Counted from the stretch's first letter, positions 31,621 to 44,349 are shown. The stretch: DNA of 64,000 bases from Saururus chinensis (GCA_035235625.1 CP141149.1:10632893-10696892), one strand, 5' to 3'. The notes: a model not told the origin generated them from the letters alone. Numbers and translations are program-made.

Positions 31621-32260
31621 AAAGATATTAGATCATTTTTAGGTCGTGTAGGCTTTTATAGAAGATTCGTCAAAAAGTTTAGTAAAATTTCAAGACCTTT
31701 CTACAATTTATTTGCCAAGGATTCTCCATTTGTCATTGATGATGAGTGCCTTCATGCTTTTGGAAGGCTGAAAATTGAATTGACCTTTCCACATATTATT
31801 TGACCACCTGATTGGAATATACCCTTTGATATTATGTGTGATGCCTCAAATTATGCCATTAGTGCTATTTTAGGGCAGCACATTGATAAACTCCCCCATG
31901 TGATCTACCATGCTAGTAAAACTCTAAATGATGTTCAACTCAATTATTCCATCACTAAAAAAGAGTTGTAAGTTGTTGCTTTTATGCTAGATAATTTTTT
32001 GTCCCATTTATTAGGGTGTAAGGTCTATGTCTCTTTGGATCATGCTACATTGAAGTACCTTTTGTCTAAAAAGAATGTTAAACCTCATCTTCTCTAATGA
32101 ATATTGTTGCTACAAGAATTTGATCTTGAAATTCGGGATAAGGGCTCCAAAAATGTTGTAGCAGGCCACTTATCTAGGTTGATAATAGATTTTACTGAAG
32201 ATTTTGCACCTATTATTAAGTCTTTTCTTGGTGAGTATTCACTTTACTTTGGTATGCTAA
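31621..32260 (+). pseudogene. Athila/Tat RNase H region, broken
   Basis: In shifting frames the sequence reads FLGRVGFYRRFVKKFSKISR-like connection, then CDASNYAISAILGQ with the first catalytic Asp, HVIYHASKTLND, LDHATLKYLLSKKN and GHLSRL. These are the conserved marks of Ty3/gypsy RNase H, which removes RNA from the RNA:DNA hybrid. Stops occur at several places (for example TGA near 31801 and TAA at 31969). Confidence 0.75.
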
Positions 32261-32363
32261 TATAGTGAATTATCTTGTTATTGAGCAAAATCCTTCTCAT
32301 TGGACTAAACAAGATAGATGCAAATTTTTAGTCGAGGTTAAGTATGTTTGAGACGAACTTTAC

Positions 32364-33474
32364 TTGTTCAAATATTGTCCCAATCAGATAATTAAGAGGT
32401 GTGTTCCTAAAAATGATCATGCTTGTAGTGATCACTTTAGTTCTAGAAAGAAGCTTCAAAGATTTTGCAATGTGGATTTTATTGGCCGACCATTTTTAGA
32501 GATTATCACATATATTGGTCAACCCATGAAAGATGCCAAAAGTTTTGGAGTATTTAACGTTGAAATATGATGCAACTAAACCCAATTTGGATAGTTGATA
32601 TTTAATGTTTGGGGCCTTTATTTTATGGGTCATTTTCCTAATTCTTTTGATAATTTGTACATCTTTGTCAGGGTAGATTATGTGTCTACGTGGGTAGAGG
32701 CTATTGCAAGCAAAACCAATAATCACAAGGTTGTGGTCCGATTTTTGAGAGAGAGTTTTTGCAAGCTTTGGTACTCCACATTCCATCATTAGTGATGGAG
32801 GAAGCATTTTTGTAATAGGGTTTTTAAGCAATTAATGAATAAATGGTATAACACATAAAATTGCTACACCTTACAAAATGAGATTTATAATAAAGAGATT
32901 AAACATATTTTGGATAAAACGGTAAACCCTCATACAAAAGATGGGTCTTTATGACTTATTGATGTATTGTGGGCATACCCTACTACATTTAAAACTCCCG
33001 TTAGTATGTCTCCATAGAGAATTGTTTTTGGAAAGGTTTGTCATATTCCTATTGAGTTAGAAACATAAAGCATATTGGGCTATAAAGCAATTAATTTTGA
33101 TCTTAACAAGGCAGGTGCTCATAGGAAGTTTTAGATTAATGAGTTCGAGGAAATTTGAAATGATGCTTATGATTGTGCTAAAAATTATAATGACTTAATG
33201 AAAAAGATTTATGATCTGAATATTTTGAGGAAATCCTTTGCACCTGGCCAAAAGGTCATTCCTTATATATTTCATGGAACATTGAGATCTTGGTGGACAT
33301 GCCCATTTATAGTTCATATTGTTTATTTTCATGGAGATGTTGAGAGTGAGAATCCTAGAAATGACGATGTATTTAAAGTCAATGGTCACTGTCTCAAACC
33401 ATATGTAGAGTTGAGGAGTCCAAAGTTGATGAATTACTTTTGGAAGATCTTGTTTATCATGACTGAGCTTTAGG
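32364..33474 (+). pseudogene. Athila/Tat integrase, broken
   Basis: Fragments in order: LFKYCPNQIIKRCVP (32364), an HHCC zinc region in part (ACSDHFSSRK), [20 protein letters not shown] and [19 protein letters not shown] of the catalytic core (32595-32792), ISDGG-like sequence near 32790, then YWAIKAINFDLNKAG and, at 33198-33473, RKSFAPGQKVIPY and VKVNGHCLKPY-type C-terminal signatures. The reading frame breaks repeatedly. No chromodomain is seen, consistent with Athila/Tat. Confidence 0.8.
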
Positions 33475-35222
33475 TGTGTCTAGCTGTAGATAGTAAACTT
33501 AGTGATCTTGGGAGCAACCTAACTTTAGCTTTTTGAAAGCTTGTTTTCTTTGTCGCATGCTCTAATCATTATTTGGGTGTTTTTATATAATTCATTATTG
33601 ATTTCCCTTTTGTGATTATGCCTATGCCTTATTGGCCATTTTTCTTTGGATAGCTATGTACATGAGAACATCAACAATGGTATCATCTCTTCCTTCACCT
33701 CTTTTCTTATCTTAAGTATTGTGTTTATTTACTTTTGACACATTGAAGACAATATTTAGTTTAGCTTTGGAGGTTTACATATATATTTTAATTTTTTTAT
33801 ATAGAGTTTGTGTTTTAGTATTAGTGAAAAAAATTGATTTTTTTTCTTTGAGATTTTTTTATTGACCCTTCTTTGAGAATCTGATTGTGTTTACTGGTAT
33901 CTAGTTGTTTTAGAACATATTTATATGACTTGATGTATTTAATGTCTTTGAGTTCTGATTACATCTTGCTGGTTTCTTGTGCTCCTATTTTGAAAAAATT
34001 AGAAAGACATATGTTTAAGTGAGAATTAAAATCCTTGATTGTGGTCTTACATCTTGATGGATATCATTGAATCTAAGCAATTGTTTTCTTATGAGAGTAA
34101 AAATTTGGTATGAACTAGTTGTACTCAGGTTATTCTAATAGAGTTTTGTGCTTGACTATTCTTGTTTTGGAGATCATTCTAGGACTTTTTTATCAACACA
34201 ATTAAGTTTGATTGTATAATGTTCTGAACAAAAATAGAAAACAAATTTACTTAAAAAGAGAATGCAAAATTTGTAAAGAGCTAAAAAATTAAAGTATCAC
34301 TATTGAGTAGATCAGGCCTCAACATTCCTCACTAAGCATAAGGTGTTCGAGTCCAAAGGTAGAGTTGACTAATCTATGACGTTCATAGCCTTGTAGCCTA
34401 TTTAGTTCAAGTTATTAAGCCTAAAGGCTACTTCAACACCTAGTGCCCAAAGCCAACTGGTTTGGGAGTCATGATCTAACACTTGTTACACGGATCTTAT
34501 AGAAAACTTAATAAGACCAAGTCTTACCCATGTCATGTGAAATGAGCATAAAAGTCTAGTAGCACATTATGCACTTATATCCTGAATGGGTTGTTGGGTG
34601 ATCTAGGTTGGTTTACTTGTCAAGGAAAGTTTTACATGATTTTCTATTATAATCTCCTGAGGATGAATGGATATCAATGTCTATTTGTTGAGTGAAAATT
34701 TAAATTACTGAGTGGATTTGAGATACATTGAGTTGTTCGATTAATGAGATTAAGATTGTATAATTACTTGTCAATGTCTATTTTTAAAACTATTATGTAT
34801 GTATGAGCACTTGCCACTAATACGAAGTAGTTGGAATGACTTATTGTTTCAAAAGACAAGTTGTATTATGCATTGCACCCATATATTTAGATTTATTAAA
34901 TGAAGTCACATGTTTAGGAGGAGTTGATTTGTAAATTTTCATTGGTCTTGATTTTCTTTTATTTCACTTTTTAGTTTTGAATTTTGTGGGTAGATTCACT
35001 GCAAACCCTCACGAGACTATAACTCATCCACTAGTGTATGCTAAGCGTTTAAAGGCTTGTTGCATTCGATAAATGCAATTGTAATTTCCTACTGAAAAGG
35101 AATAGTTAGTTTTGTTTTTCGTTGTTTTTATTTTGGTTTTGCTTGAGGACTAGCAAAATATAGGTTTGGAAATATTTGGTATGCATGGTTTCTATACATT
35201 TGATATGCACTTTTACCTTTTT
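33475..35222 (+). other. 3' non-coding spacer of the Athila/Tat element
   Basis: Shortly after integrase comes GTAAACTTAGTGATCTTGGG AGCAACC, the characteristic post-pol sequence of Athila/Tat elements. The rest is AT-rich and without ORFs of note. An envelope-like gene, carried here by some Athila elements, is not seen. The spacer ends at the LTR start (TGCTAGCATAGG, 35223). Confidence 0.6.
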
Positions 35223-35511
35223 TGCTAGCATAGGATTAGGCTAATTTAGTGTTAGTTACGGTTTATTTATTCTAAGATAAATATTAGTAGTTTGATTTAA
35301 TTATTAATTAATTCAGGAGACATTAGTAGTGTAGACATGTATTTGAGTTATCAAATATGGCTTATTGTGCTTTGTAGGTGGATGTCACCCGAACAACTTT
35401 CTTGATGCTCATGTTACTTAGAAAATATGTGGACACAATTCTGATGCATTAGTTGGATTAGACATTGGTATAAAGTCAAAACTGTCTAAGAGCTTGCACA
35501 TGTTGAATTGT
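35223..35511 (+). repeat. 3' LTR of the Athila/Tat element, truncated
   Basis: TGCTAGCATAGGATTAGGC and the following 250 bp align with the start of the solo LTR at 7097 (shared GTTTAATTATTAAT and TAGACATGTATTT). The match is lost around 35511, and from about 35714 the sequence matches the O-methyltransferase intron. The LTR remnant covers only the U3 start. Confidence 0.7.
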
Positions 35512-35713
35512 TGGGACCGATGATGAACATCATCGATACCGATACTGCTTCCACTCCCACTAACATTAACGGGCAAACAAATCCTCTTCAAGGTCATTAT
35601 ATGAAGAGCATGCAGCCCTCTTATATTTCATTAGAGAGAAAATCTGAGTACAAAAGATAAGACAATTTTGAGTAATAAACCCCAATGAAATCATTCAATA
35701 AATTGCTTATCAC

Positions 35714-38700
35714 AAACAATTTATTTATATTTATCTAAAATTCCTGCCAAAATTTCATACCCCCCCCGGAAAAAAAACACATACTCACTATTTATAGCTG
35801 TAAAATTCCTGTAAACTTTTAGTTATAATTATATTTATACCTTATTTTCCTCTTCTTCTCCAGCACCGGTAGCCTGGCAACTTTATTTTGCCTTCTCATG
35901 GTCTATGCAGATCTGGCCAGGACAGCAACCACAGGCACAACAGCAGCAACTGGTGGCCCTGTTCACAAGCACTCGCAACAGACATGATCATGGTTGGCTT
36001 TGTTCACAGCTACTTGTAATGCTATGGACAGATGCCATGGTCATAGTTAGATGCAGCTGGCCATGGCTGCAACTGGCTCTTGCCGGACGCCATGGCAGCC
36101 AATGGCGAATGAAGGAATTTTAATGAAGGGGGTCAAAAAATATACATATATAAATTAATTTTTCTTTTAAATAAATTACTAAATATTATAACAAAGATGT
36201 ATTAGAAAAATTAAAAATATAAATGATTATAACTACTATAACAAGAAAAATAGATGCTTCTCAATGTGCATTAAATGCTCTTTTAATTCATATTCTATTT
36301 TATAAATATGTCCCCTTATTATTTAACAAAGATCAAGACCATAGCCTCCTACAACTAAGCCTATCAATAAGAGTCAAGGCAATTCTAGGTATAGGTAATT
36401 TAATGGACTTGCTTTTTAGTGGGTCTCAAATGAGACTCAATGCATATGTAATATTATATTTATCTCACAAGCCAAGTGGGTTAGCTCACCCCATTGGCTT
36501 TAATGTGGATCCGCCCCTACCAGCAGCTAGCTTTGCCGGATGCTATGGCCGCAGCTAGCTTTGGGGCAACGGAAAGGCTGCAGCTGGGCTCTAGGCTCTG
36601 GACAAATGACATGGCAACAATTGGCTACTGCAGAAGGCAATGGCAGCTCTGGCCAAAGCTGTCCGCCGCAACCATGGCTACAATTGCCAAGACTAGGCTA
36701 GCCAATTAGTCCTCTGAGATGGCAGTCATAAGTCGGTGTCAGGCTGGACTACCTCATTTAGCTGACAACAAAGAAGAAAGATAAAAGAAAGAGAAGAAGG
36801 GGGCTATATATGAGGAAATATAGGGAGGTGGAGGGGAGGGGGGATGGAATAAATAAAAGGATTGTTCTTATGATTGTTTTCTCCCTTAACCTACAATAAT
36901 AAGAGAAACGGAAGAGCTCATTTATAGATAAACCACGTCAAGGAACCTTTTCTTTGTATATAAAAAGTGTTCCCGTCCTGGTGCTATACACCATATACAA
37001 CCTTTGTTTCCCAAAAGTTTATGATGTTAGATAATCTATTATCAATATATTTACTTCATACTTTCATAGTCCTTATTAGTTATTACTCTCAACAATTGAA
37101 GGATGAATTGCAAGATTCTCATCCATAGCCCCTCAGAAATAGTAGAACGAGTGGAGTTCATACACAGGTTTCTAAACAAAAGTTGATTTGGTAGAAAGTT
37201 TAACTGTGTAAGTATCAAATGTCTAATAATAATAATAATAATATATGAAAGTAACAAAAGTAAAACATATCACACAAATCACAACGTACCTCTAGCAAAG
37301 TTATGAACACTGGTTCATAGTAATACTGCATAGATATGTACATAGTAATGTAGTATTTATAGGCAAACTATTATTGTCTAAAAGCAGTGGATTGAAATCA
37401 TTCGATTGTCAGAATCTATCTTCTGGAACTATTTAATAACTCAATACTGACATTTGATGTATCAACTACAGAATATACTGCATGACTGGAGTGATGAACA
37501 GCGTGTTAAGATCCTCCAAAATTGCAGAAAAGCCATTCCTTCTAGAAATGGAGGAGGCAAGGTAATCCTAGTGGAGGTAGTGGTGGGTGGCAAAAGAAAT
37601 AATAGTAATTTGTTTGAAACAATGTTCTGCTTGGATTTGTCGATGATGGCTTATGCAGAGGGCAAAGAGAGAGAAGAACAAGAACGGAAGAAAATCTTTG
37701 CTGAAGCCAGGTTTTCATACACCCTGTGTTAGGTTTGAGATCATTGATAGACGTGTATCCATAATTTGTTAGATCAGATTGTCTCACTTCTAAGGAGATT
37801 TATAGTATTATGAAAGGAATAAGTGCCATCCATGGATATTGTTGACACTTTCCATAAAAAAGTTTACTCTGTCTTGAAATAACTGTCCCATTTGAAAGAA
37901 TAATTTGTCCTCAATTAAATGTCCGGTTTACTTGGCTGTCAACCATTTTCTCCTCTCTAATTATAGTTTTTATGTACACGTAAATCTTGTTGCAAAATTT
38001 AATCTTAAGTTCAATAATAGGTACATTTCAGTGTCATTTTCTATATTATTTTTCAGCACATAATTATAAATTATGAACAAAAATCAAATTTAAATTGTCT
38101 CACAAATCTAAGTGGGCAGTTGTTGATATTGATAAAAAATTTGGCCGTATTAATATTTCTTGATATAAGATGGCAATTCCAATGAATACTTTTACTACTT
38201 ATAAAAAGGAAAACATTTACAAATAACGAGAATAAAAAAAAGTAGATGATAGGATAAGACCAAAAATAAACAAAAGCACCTTCAATCAAAACAAGCTTAT
38301 CGAGAGATGTTTCTTGGTGCATAAACAGTTTACATGGCCGTTTTATATGCACGGGGGGAGGCGAGATGAATGTTGTTTACTACTGTAGGTTTTTTTTACG
38401 TGGGGTCATAAGTTGGGATATTCTATGGGGGGTAGATTTGGAAAGGAAAAAAGGGAAATTATTTAAGATTTACTTCTCAAGTAGGCCATTGAGAAGTTTC
38501 TTGGGGACATATTGATGTGTTCTACCACTAAAAAAAATAACCCCAATAGTGGTGGTCTTAAAACCACGATTAAGGTTGTGTTTGGTAACCTTGATTTGAA
38601 TTTAGATGTGTATTTATTAAATAATTTCATTATAAATCATATGATAAGTATGATTTGTATTTAAAAATTGTGTATTTAGGAATTATAATTGTCGTAACAT

Positions 38701-39295
38701 AATTGGGCTTCTCTAAAGACTGTAGAAGGGAACTTAGATATTACAAAATTGGCCTTCTCTAACGAGGGACTTATAGAGATGATCATTCTGACTGCCGCTA
38801 TTAGATTTCATTTTGGGTATCCTATATAGCGGCTGCTTGCAAAACATAGCTATTTCTGCTGTATTTTTTCTACCGCCACTATATCTCTACACACGATTGT
38901 TAGAATACATCGGCAATTTGGCAACTACTGGTAAAGAGTGTTTCCATTACAACAAAATGTACTATTATGAACACTTTCATTAGAGATGCAATGAAAAGTG
39001 TCGCTAATAATTACTACTTGCGACACTTAAATATGCGTAGCAAAAAAATTAACTATTAATGACGCTTGTTATAAAATATAGATAATAGTTAACTATTCGT
39101 GACGCGTAATAAAAAGCATCACCAATAGTAGTACTTCATAAAAAATGTCACTAATAGTTGTACTTCATACAAAACATTACTTTTAGTTTTCATATTAGCG
39201 ACACTTTATAAAAGTGTCATTAAAAGTTATATACGATAAATGAAAAATAAAAAAATTTGAACTATTAGCGACACTATTTTGAAAATGTCGCTAAA
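35714..39295 (+). repeat. Segmental duplication, copy B
   Basis: This is the partner of 21540-25008. It begins inside the O-methyltransferase intron sequence (after the C-run) and contains exon 2 (pseudogene), the 3' flank and the CACTA left end. Exon 1 and the promoter are not part of it. The 200 bp before it (35512-35713) match neither copy A nor the LTR in any way I can see. Confidence 0.9.
37472..37764 (+). pseudogene. O-methyltransferase exon 2 pseudogene
   Basis: Starting after ACTACAG, it reads NILHDWSDEQRVKILQNCRK and then follows exon 2 of the gene at 23115 closely. Ten bases (TGACTACAAA in copy A) are missing at 37716/37717, shifting the frame to an early TAG at 37730-37732. Beyond the deletion the ancestral frame is still open to TAA at 37762-37764. 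Exon 1 is absent, so no methyltransferase can be made. The catalytic His is still encoded, suggesting fairly recent decay. Confidence 0.9.
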
Positions 39296-41684
39296 AGTAC
39301 TAATAATTGTGATGCTTTTATAAAAGTATTGCTTACAATTGTGCTATTAGTGACATTTCAATAAATGCATCGCAAATAAAATAAATTTAGTTCTTTTAAA
39401 AAAATAAGATTGTCAGCCACATTGTATTAAAAGCAGCACTAATATTACTACTATTTGCAATGCTTTTAAGCACGCGTTGCTAATAATTTTTATTATTTAA
39501 ATATAAAATAGGGTAGAGAGAGAGGAGAAGAGAAGAGAGGTGAGAATGAAAGAGAGATAGGAGGGAGATGGTAGAGAGAGAAGAGAGAGAGAAAAGAGAG
39601 AGAGAGGCTAGAGAAAGATTGTGTAGAGAGAGAGAGGCTAGAGAGAAAGAGTGTGTAGAAAGAGAGATAAGAGAGAGGGAGAGTGAGTGAAGAGAGAGAG
39701 AAAGAAAAAGAGTGTGTAGAGAGATATGGGAAAGAGAGAGAGAGGAGGGAGATGGTAGAGAGAGAGCAAAGGGAGGTAGTAGAGAGAGAAGAGAGAGAGG
39801 CTAGAGAGAGTGGGTAGAGAGAGAGGAGAGATAGAGGGAGAGAGAGTGAAGAGAGAGAGGCTAGAAAGAGAGGTAAGATGGGCTAGAGAGGAGAGAGGAA
39901 TTTAATTTTGATTTTTTAAATTTTTTATAAAATGTTATATTTTAAAAATTTTAAAATATTAGCAATACATAGGAATATGCATAGGTAATATACTAAGTAT
40001 TAGCGACGCATAAGCCAGCACATCGCTAATACCTAGTGTATTAGTGATGTTTATATCTATGTGTCACTAATAAATTTTAATTTACTTCTTTTTATTATTT
40101 TTAAAATATAATATAGAAATAAAAAATCCTAAAATCTTAAAATTAGAAGAGAGAGAGTGCATAGAGAGAGAAGAGAAAGAAAGAAAGAGCGAGTGAAGAG
40201 AGAGTGAGAGAGAGAGGAGAGAGACAGTGAAGAGAGAAGAGAGAGAGAGGGAGAGGGAGAGGGAGAGGGAGGGGCTAGAGAGAGCGTGTAAAGAGATAGA
40301 GGAAGAGAGAGTGGAGAGAGGAGAGAGAAGAGACAAGAGAGGAGAGGGGCTAGAGAGAGTACATAGAAAGAGAGAAATTTAATTTTGAATTATTAATTTT
40401 TTATTAAATATCATATTTTAAAAATATAATCATAAAAAAATATTAAAAAATTAAAATTAGAGGGGAGACATTGAGAGAGAGTAGAGAGAGGAAGAGTGAA
40501 AATGGAGAGAGAGAGAGTGTAGAGAGAGAGAATGAATAGAAAGGAAGGAGATGGTAGAGAGAGAGGGAGAGAGAAGAGAAAAGTGAGAGAGAGAAATAGG
40601 AGAGCGAGAGTGAGAGAGAAAGATAGGAGAGCGAGAGTGAGAGGACTGAGGAACTAAAGCAAGAGTGTATGCAGGGAGATGAATTTAATTTTTATTTTTT
40701 ATAATTTTTTTTATAAAATATTATATTTGAAAATAAATAAAAAAGAAATAACATCCATCGCTAATATACTAAGTAGTAGTGATGTATACTTATAATCGTC
40801 TTTATTACCTTGTGTATTATCGATGTATATTTCTATCCATCGCTAACACTTTTTAATTTATTATTTTTAAAATATAATATAAAAATATAGAAACTTAAAA
40901 AATTAAATTAAGAGGAGAGAGCGTGTGTAGAGAGAGACGGTAGAGAGAGAGAAGAGTGAGACAGAAAGAGAGAGTGAAGAGAGAGTGAAGAGATAGAGAG
41001 GAGAGATAGAGAGAGTGAAGAGAGAGAGAGGAGAGAGAGTGAGAGGGAGAGAGAGAGAGAGTGAAGAGAGAGAGTGTGTGTAGAGAGAAAGAGGAGAGTT
41101 AGAGGGTAGAGGGTGCTAGAGAGGAGAGAGAAAAGAGAAGAAAATATCTATTTTTAAAAAATATTATGCTATTAGTTTTTTTAAAAAAAACTTAATATAT
41201 TGACGACACTCTCTATAGATCATCATTAATAGCCTTAGTTTTTTTTTTAAATTGAAGTAATTAGTGTCGCTCAAAAGTGAGCATCGCTAATAGTATAAGG
41301 AATTGAACACTAATTCTTAAGTAATGCAAATATGTATGTTATTAGCGACGCTACGTAAAATAGCCTTAGTTTTCTTTAAAAAGCTTTTGAGCTATTAGTG
41401 ATGCTCTAAAAGGAGCATTGCTAATGTATAAGTATTTGCGAGACTTAAATATAAGTGTCACAAATACTTATACTATTAGGGACTCTTAGCTTTTTTTGAA
41501 AAATAAATAAGGCTATTAGCGACGTTCTGGAGGGAGCGTTGCTAATAGCTTGAGTATTTGCGATGCTAACTATTAGCGTCGTAATTACTTATACTATTAG
41601 CGATGCTCGCTACTGCGGGGCATAAATAGCCTTATTTTTTCTAAAAAAAATTCTTCCCTTTCACTCCTCTCTTTGCCCCTCTCT

Positions 41685-41836
41685 CTATCTCTCCTCCCTC
41701 CCTCTCCTCTCTCTATCTCTTCCTCTCTCTAATATCTCTCTTCTCTCTCTACCCACTCTCCTATCTCTCCTCCCTCCCTCTCCTCTCTCTATCTCTTCCT
41801 CTCTCTAATATCTCTCTTCTCTCTCTACCCACTCTC
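41685..41836. repeat. Perfect 76-bp tandem duplication within CT-rich DNA
   Basis: Two identical 76-bp copies, 41685-41760 and 41761-41836, each contain TCTAATATCTCTCTTC and end CTACCCACTCTC. Identity over a complex 76-bp unit, rather than a dinucleotide run, points to a recent duplication. Confidence 0.9.
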
Positions 41837-42639
41837 CTATCTCTCTCTCCTCCCTCTGTCTCTACCCTCTCTTCTCTCTCTATCTCCCTCTCTATCTAAC
41901 CCCTCTCTACCTCTACCCTCTGTCTCTCTTGCGTCTCTCTCTACCCTCTCATCTCCTCTCTCTACCTTCTCTCCTCTCTCTATCTCCTCCCGTTCTCTCT
42001 CTCTACCCTCTCCTCCCACTCTCTCGCTACTACACTCTCCTCTCCCTCTACCCTCCCCCTCTCCTTTCTCTCTCTCTCCTCTCACTCTATCTCTACCCTC
42101 CCTCCTCTTTCTATATCCTCCCTTCCTCTCTCTACCCTCTTTCCATTCTCTCTCCCCTCTGTCCTCTATCTACCCTCTCACCACTCTCTCTCTATCTACC
42201 CTCTCCTCCCTCTCCCTACTCTCTCTCTCCTCTCCCTCTCTCCTCTCTTTGTCTCTCCTTTACTCTCTCTCTTTCTTCCCCTTTTTGCAGCACTTCAAAT
42301 TGAAACATCACAAATACCTAAACGTGGGTAAAATTATGCCCGCATGTGGAAGTTTTGCACGCGGGTGAAATTTCCTTGTGTGGGAGAAATTTCACCCCCC
42401 TTATTCAACTCCATCCGGCCCCCTTCTCTTTTGCTCAGGAGTTTTGCCATCTCCCCCTTCTGTGTTTCGAAATCCTTCTTCTATTCCCTTGCTTTCCCCT
42501 CTGCTATTGTTCTCTCCCCCCTCTATGTTTTGAATTCCTCCCTTCTCTTTCACCCAGGAGCTCCGGGAGCCGAGGCTAATGGAGGACAGCACACCACAGC
42601 TGCCTGAGAGATAATAAGTATAATTTATACATTATTTTA

Positions 42640-43368
42640 CCTTTTATTATTTAGTCTAATTTAAGAGTTAATATAGTTTAAATAATTAGAAATTAAGTTT
42701 AATTTGGTTAGAAAAAGCTTGTATGATGTTTTGAAGTAAATTGACTTATATTAATTTTGTGTAGATTCTTCATTGGCGTTTGAACGGGGTCTAAGTGTTC
42801 GATCATGTTTAGTCAATTCTATGTTAATTTATTGTCTTGTAAATGATAGATTTATGTGGTTTTGATATTTACATCAATTTTATTTATGTGATTTAGATGA
42901 GATGGTCATGTAATAGTTTTAATGTTTATATAATTAATAAATTGGATGAGTAATACTAAGATGAGACAAATCATGTCTATAGTTTAGTTTAGTGTAGATG
43001 ATTTGTGCTATTGTCGAAGATAGTTCATGCCATGAATTTAATTAATGATTCTTTCTGAAGTAATTGTAGCATGTAGCTGATAATACTTGTTCATATCTAC
43101 ACTAGATTTAGATTAATGATTAAGGAATTGTTATGGTTCTATAGTGGATTTGATTTAAGTAATTTTTATCATGTTAATCTCTTTATTTTAATTTAGTGAT
43201 TATTTCCTTTATTGAATTTTAGTTTTAAGTTCTTTTTAGTTTTTAATCAATAAATTCCTCATTAGATTTAGTAAAAATTCATCCGTCTCTGAGGTTCGAC
43301 AACCCTTAAATACTTATCCTAGTACAGTTACCTTGTACAATTGCAAAGGGTTTAATTATGAACAATCA
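42640..43368 (+). repeat. Athila/Tat-type LTR fragment inside the CACTA GC core
   Basis: From about 42815 to 43368 it aligns with the 3' half of the solo LTR (about 7905-8467), including GAGATGGTCATGTAATAG, GTGTAGATGATT and the terminal GAGGTTCGACAACCC. The 5' half is much shorter than in the 7097 copy, and the paired GATCGATCGG motif is missing. GC-rich DNA with similar character lies on both sides, so it split one core. Confidence 0.75.
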
Positions 43369-43860
43369 AGAGCCCATGCCCACACCGGCTGCATAATTTC
43401 TACCTGTCATCCCTCCAATGGGGGAACCAGCTGATTCTTCACCCCATAACCTACGGCACCGACATCTTCCCTTGGGCTCTAGAAATCCCCTCTTGCTGAT
43501 CTCGGCCAACCTCTCATCTTCTTTTCCTCTGTTTTCCCTTTGATAGATCTCAGCACCTTTTGCTACTTGTTATCCTCGATGACAAGGAGCATGAGAGCAT
43601 CAAGAAGAAGCTTCATGTTCATTTGCGATGACTGACAACAACTTGATTCATCGGCCAAAATTGCCCATGACAAAACTCCCTGTTGTCCCTCCCTCATCTC
43701 GTCTCAAAACCCTAGATCTGGCCCCCAATGAGCAAAATCCCGTCTCTGATCTCAGCCCCTTCGATGTGTTATATGCTTTGGCACCCCTCCACCCACCCCG
43801 GCCCCGCCCTCCTCCCCCTCTTGACTGCCAAAGTAGGAGGAGACAGAAGGTAGATTTTTT
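43369..43860. other. Right half of the GC-rich CACTA core
   Basis: A GC-rich block after the LTR. An 82-codon plus-strand ORF (43628-43876) begins MTDNNLIHRPKLPMTKLP and becomes Pro/Arg-rich; it matches no family I know and is not called as a gene. Confidence 0.4.
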
Positions 43861-44349
43861 TCTTACTTTTAGCTAATGTCCTTTTTTTTAAATTATATAT
43901 TATTAGCGATGGATTGATTAGCGTCACTAATAATCCATTATTAACGACTCTTGTTTAAGTTATGATTTTTTTATTTTTTTAGCGACATTTTGAAAAATGT
44001 CATTAAAAAAGTTTTTATATTTTTTAAAAATATGTAAACTTTTTAGCGAGGCTTTGATAATAGATTATTAGAAACGCATTACAAAAAGCATCACTAATAA
44101 GCAATTATTAGCGATGCTTTTTAGAGCGTCACTAATAATATATTATTAGCAACACTTATTATAACATGTCTCTAATAATCTATTATTAGTGACGCTTTTC
44201 ATAGCGTTGCAAAAAAACTAAGATTAGTGACTAATAAATAAAACTTCGCTAATGTCATAATATTAACGACGCTTATTTAAAAGCGTTGCTTTTTAAGCAT
44301 TACTAATAATCATTAGCGATGCTTTGGAGACTGTTAGCAATGCTTAAAA

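Larger units (their letters stand above)
25015..35511 (+). mobile_element. Ty3/gypsy Athila/Tat-type retrotransposon, truncated and degenerate, with a nested CACTA
   Basis: Order on the plus strand: gag zinc-knuckle region (25119-25518), CACTA insertion (25522-29519), gag end (29520-29990), protease (about 30000-30420), reverse transcriptase (30608-31600), RNase H (31621-32260), integrase (32364-33474), non-coding spacer (33475-35222) and the start of a 3' LTR (35223 to about 35511). The 5' LTR and most of gag are missing and the 3' LTR is cut off where duplication copy B begins. Signatures such as an LxxGASVN-type protease and GPERVY-like paucity of chromodomain features fit the non-chromoviral Athila/Tat group. 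No env-like ORF is seen. Confidence 0.85.
38945..44345 (+). mobile_element. CACTA-like element, left end present, right end lost, internally rearranged
   Basis: It starts CATTACAACAAAA (third base changed from the CACTA consensus) and has subterminal arrays at 38970-39500, GA-rich tracts with AT-rich spacers (39508-39900; 40140-40380; 40450-40660; 40910-41150), arrays at 41200-41640, CT-rich DNA (41650-42290), a GC-rich core (42297-42610 and 43370-43860) split by an LTR, and a last array (43900-44345). It then abuts a MULE relic without a CACTA terminus. No transposase gene is present. The same order of parts occurs at 8471-10804 and, inverted, at 25522-29519. Confidence 0.65.

Noticed and set aside
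41837..42303. Arg/Glu-rich and Ser/Leu-rich ORFs
   Set aside because: Microsatellite translation on both strands.
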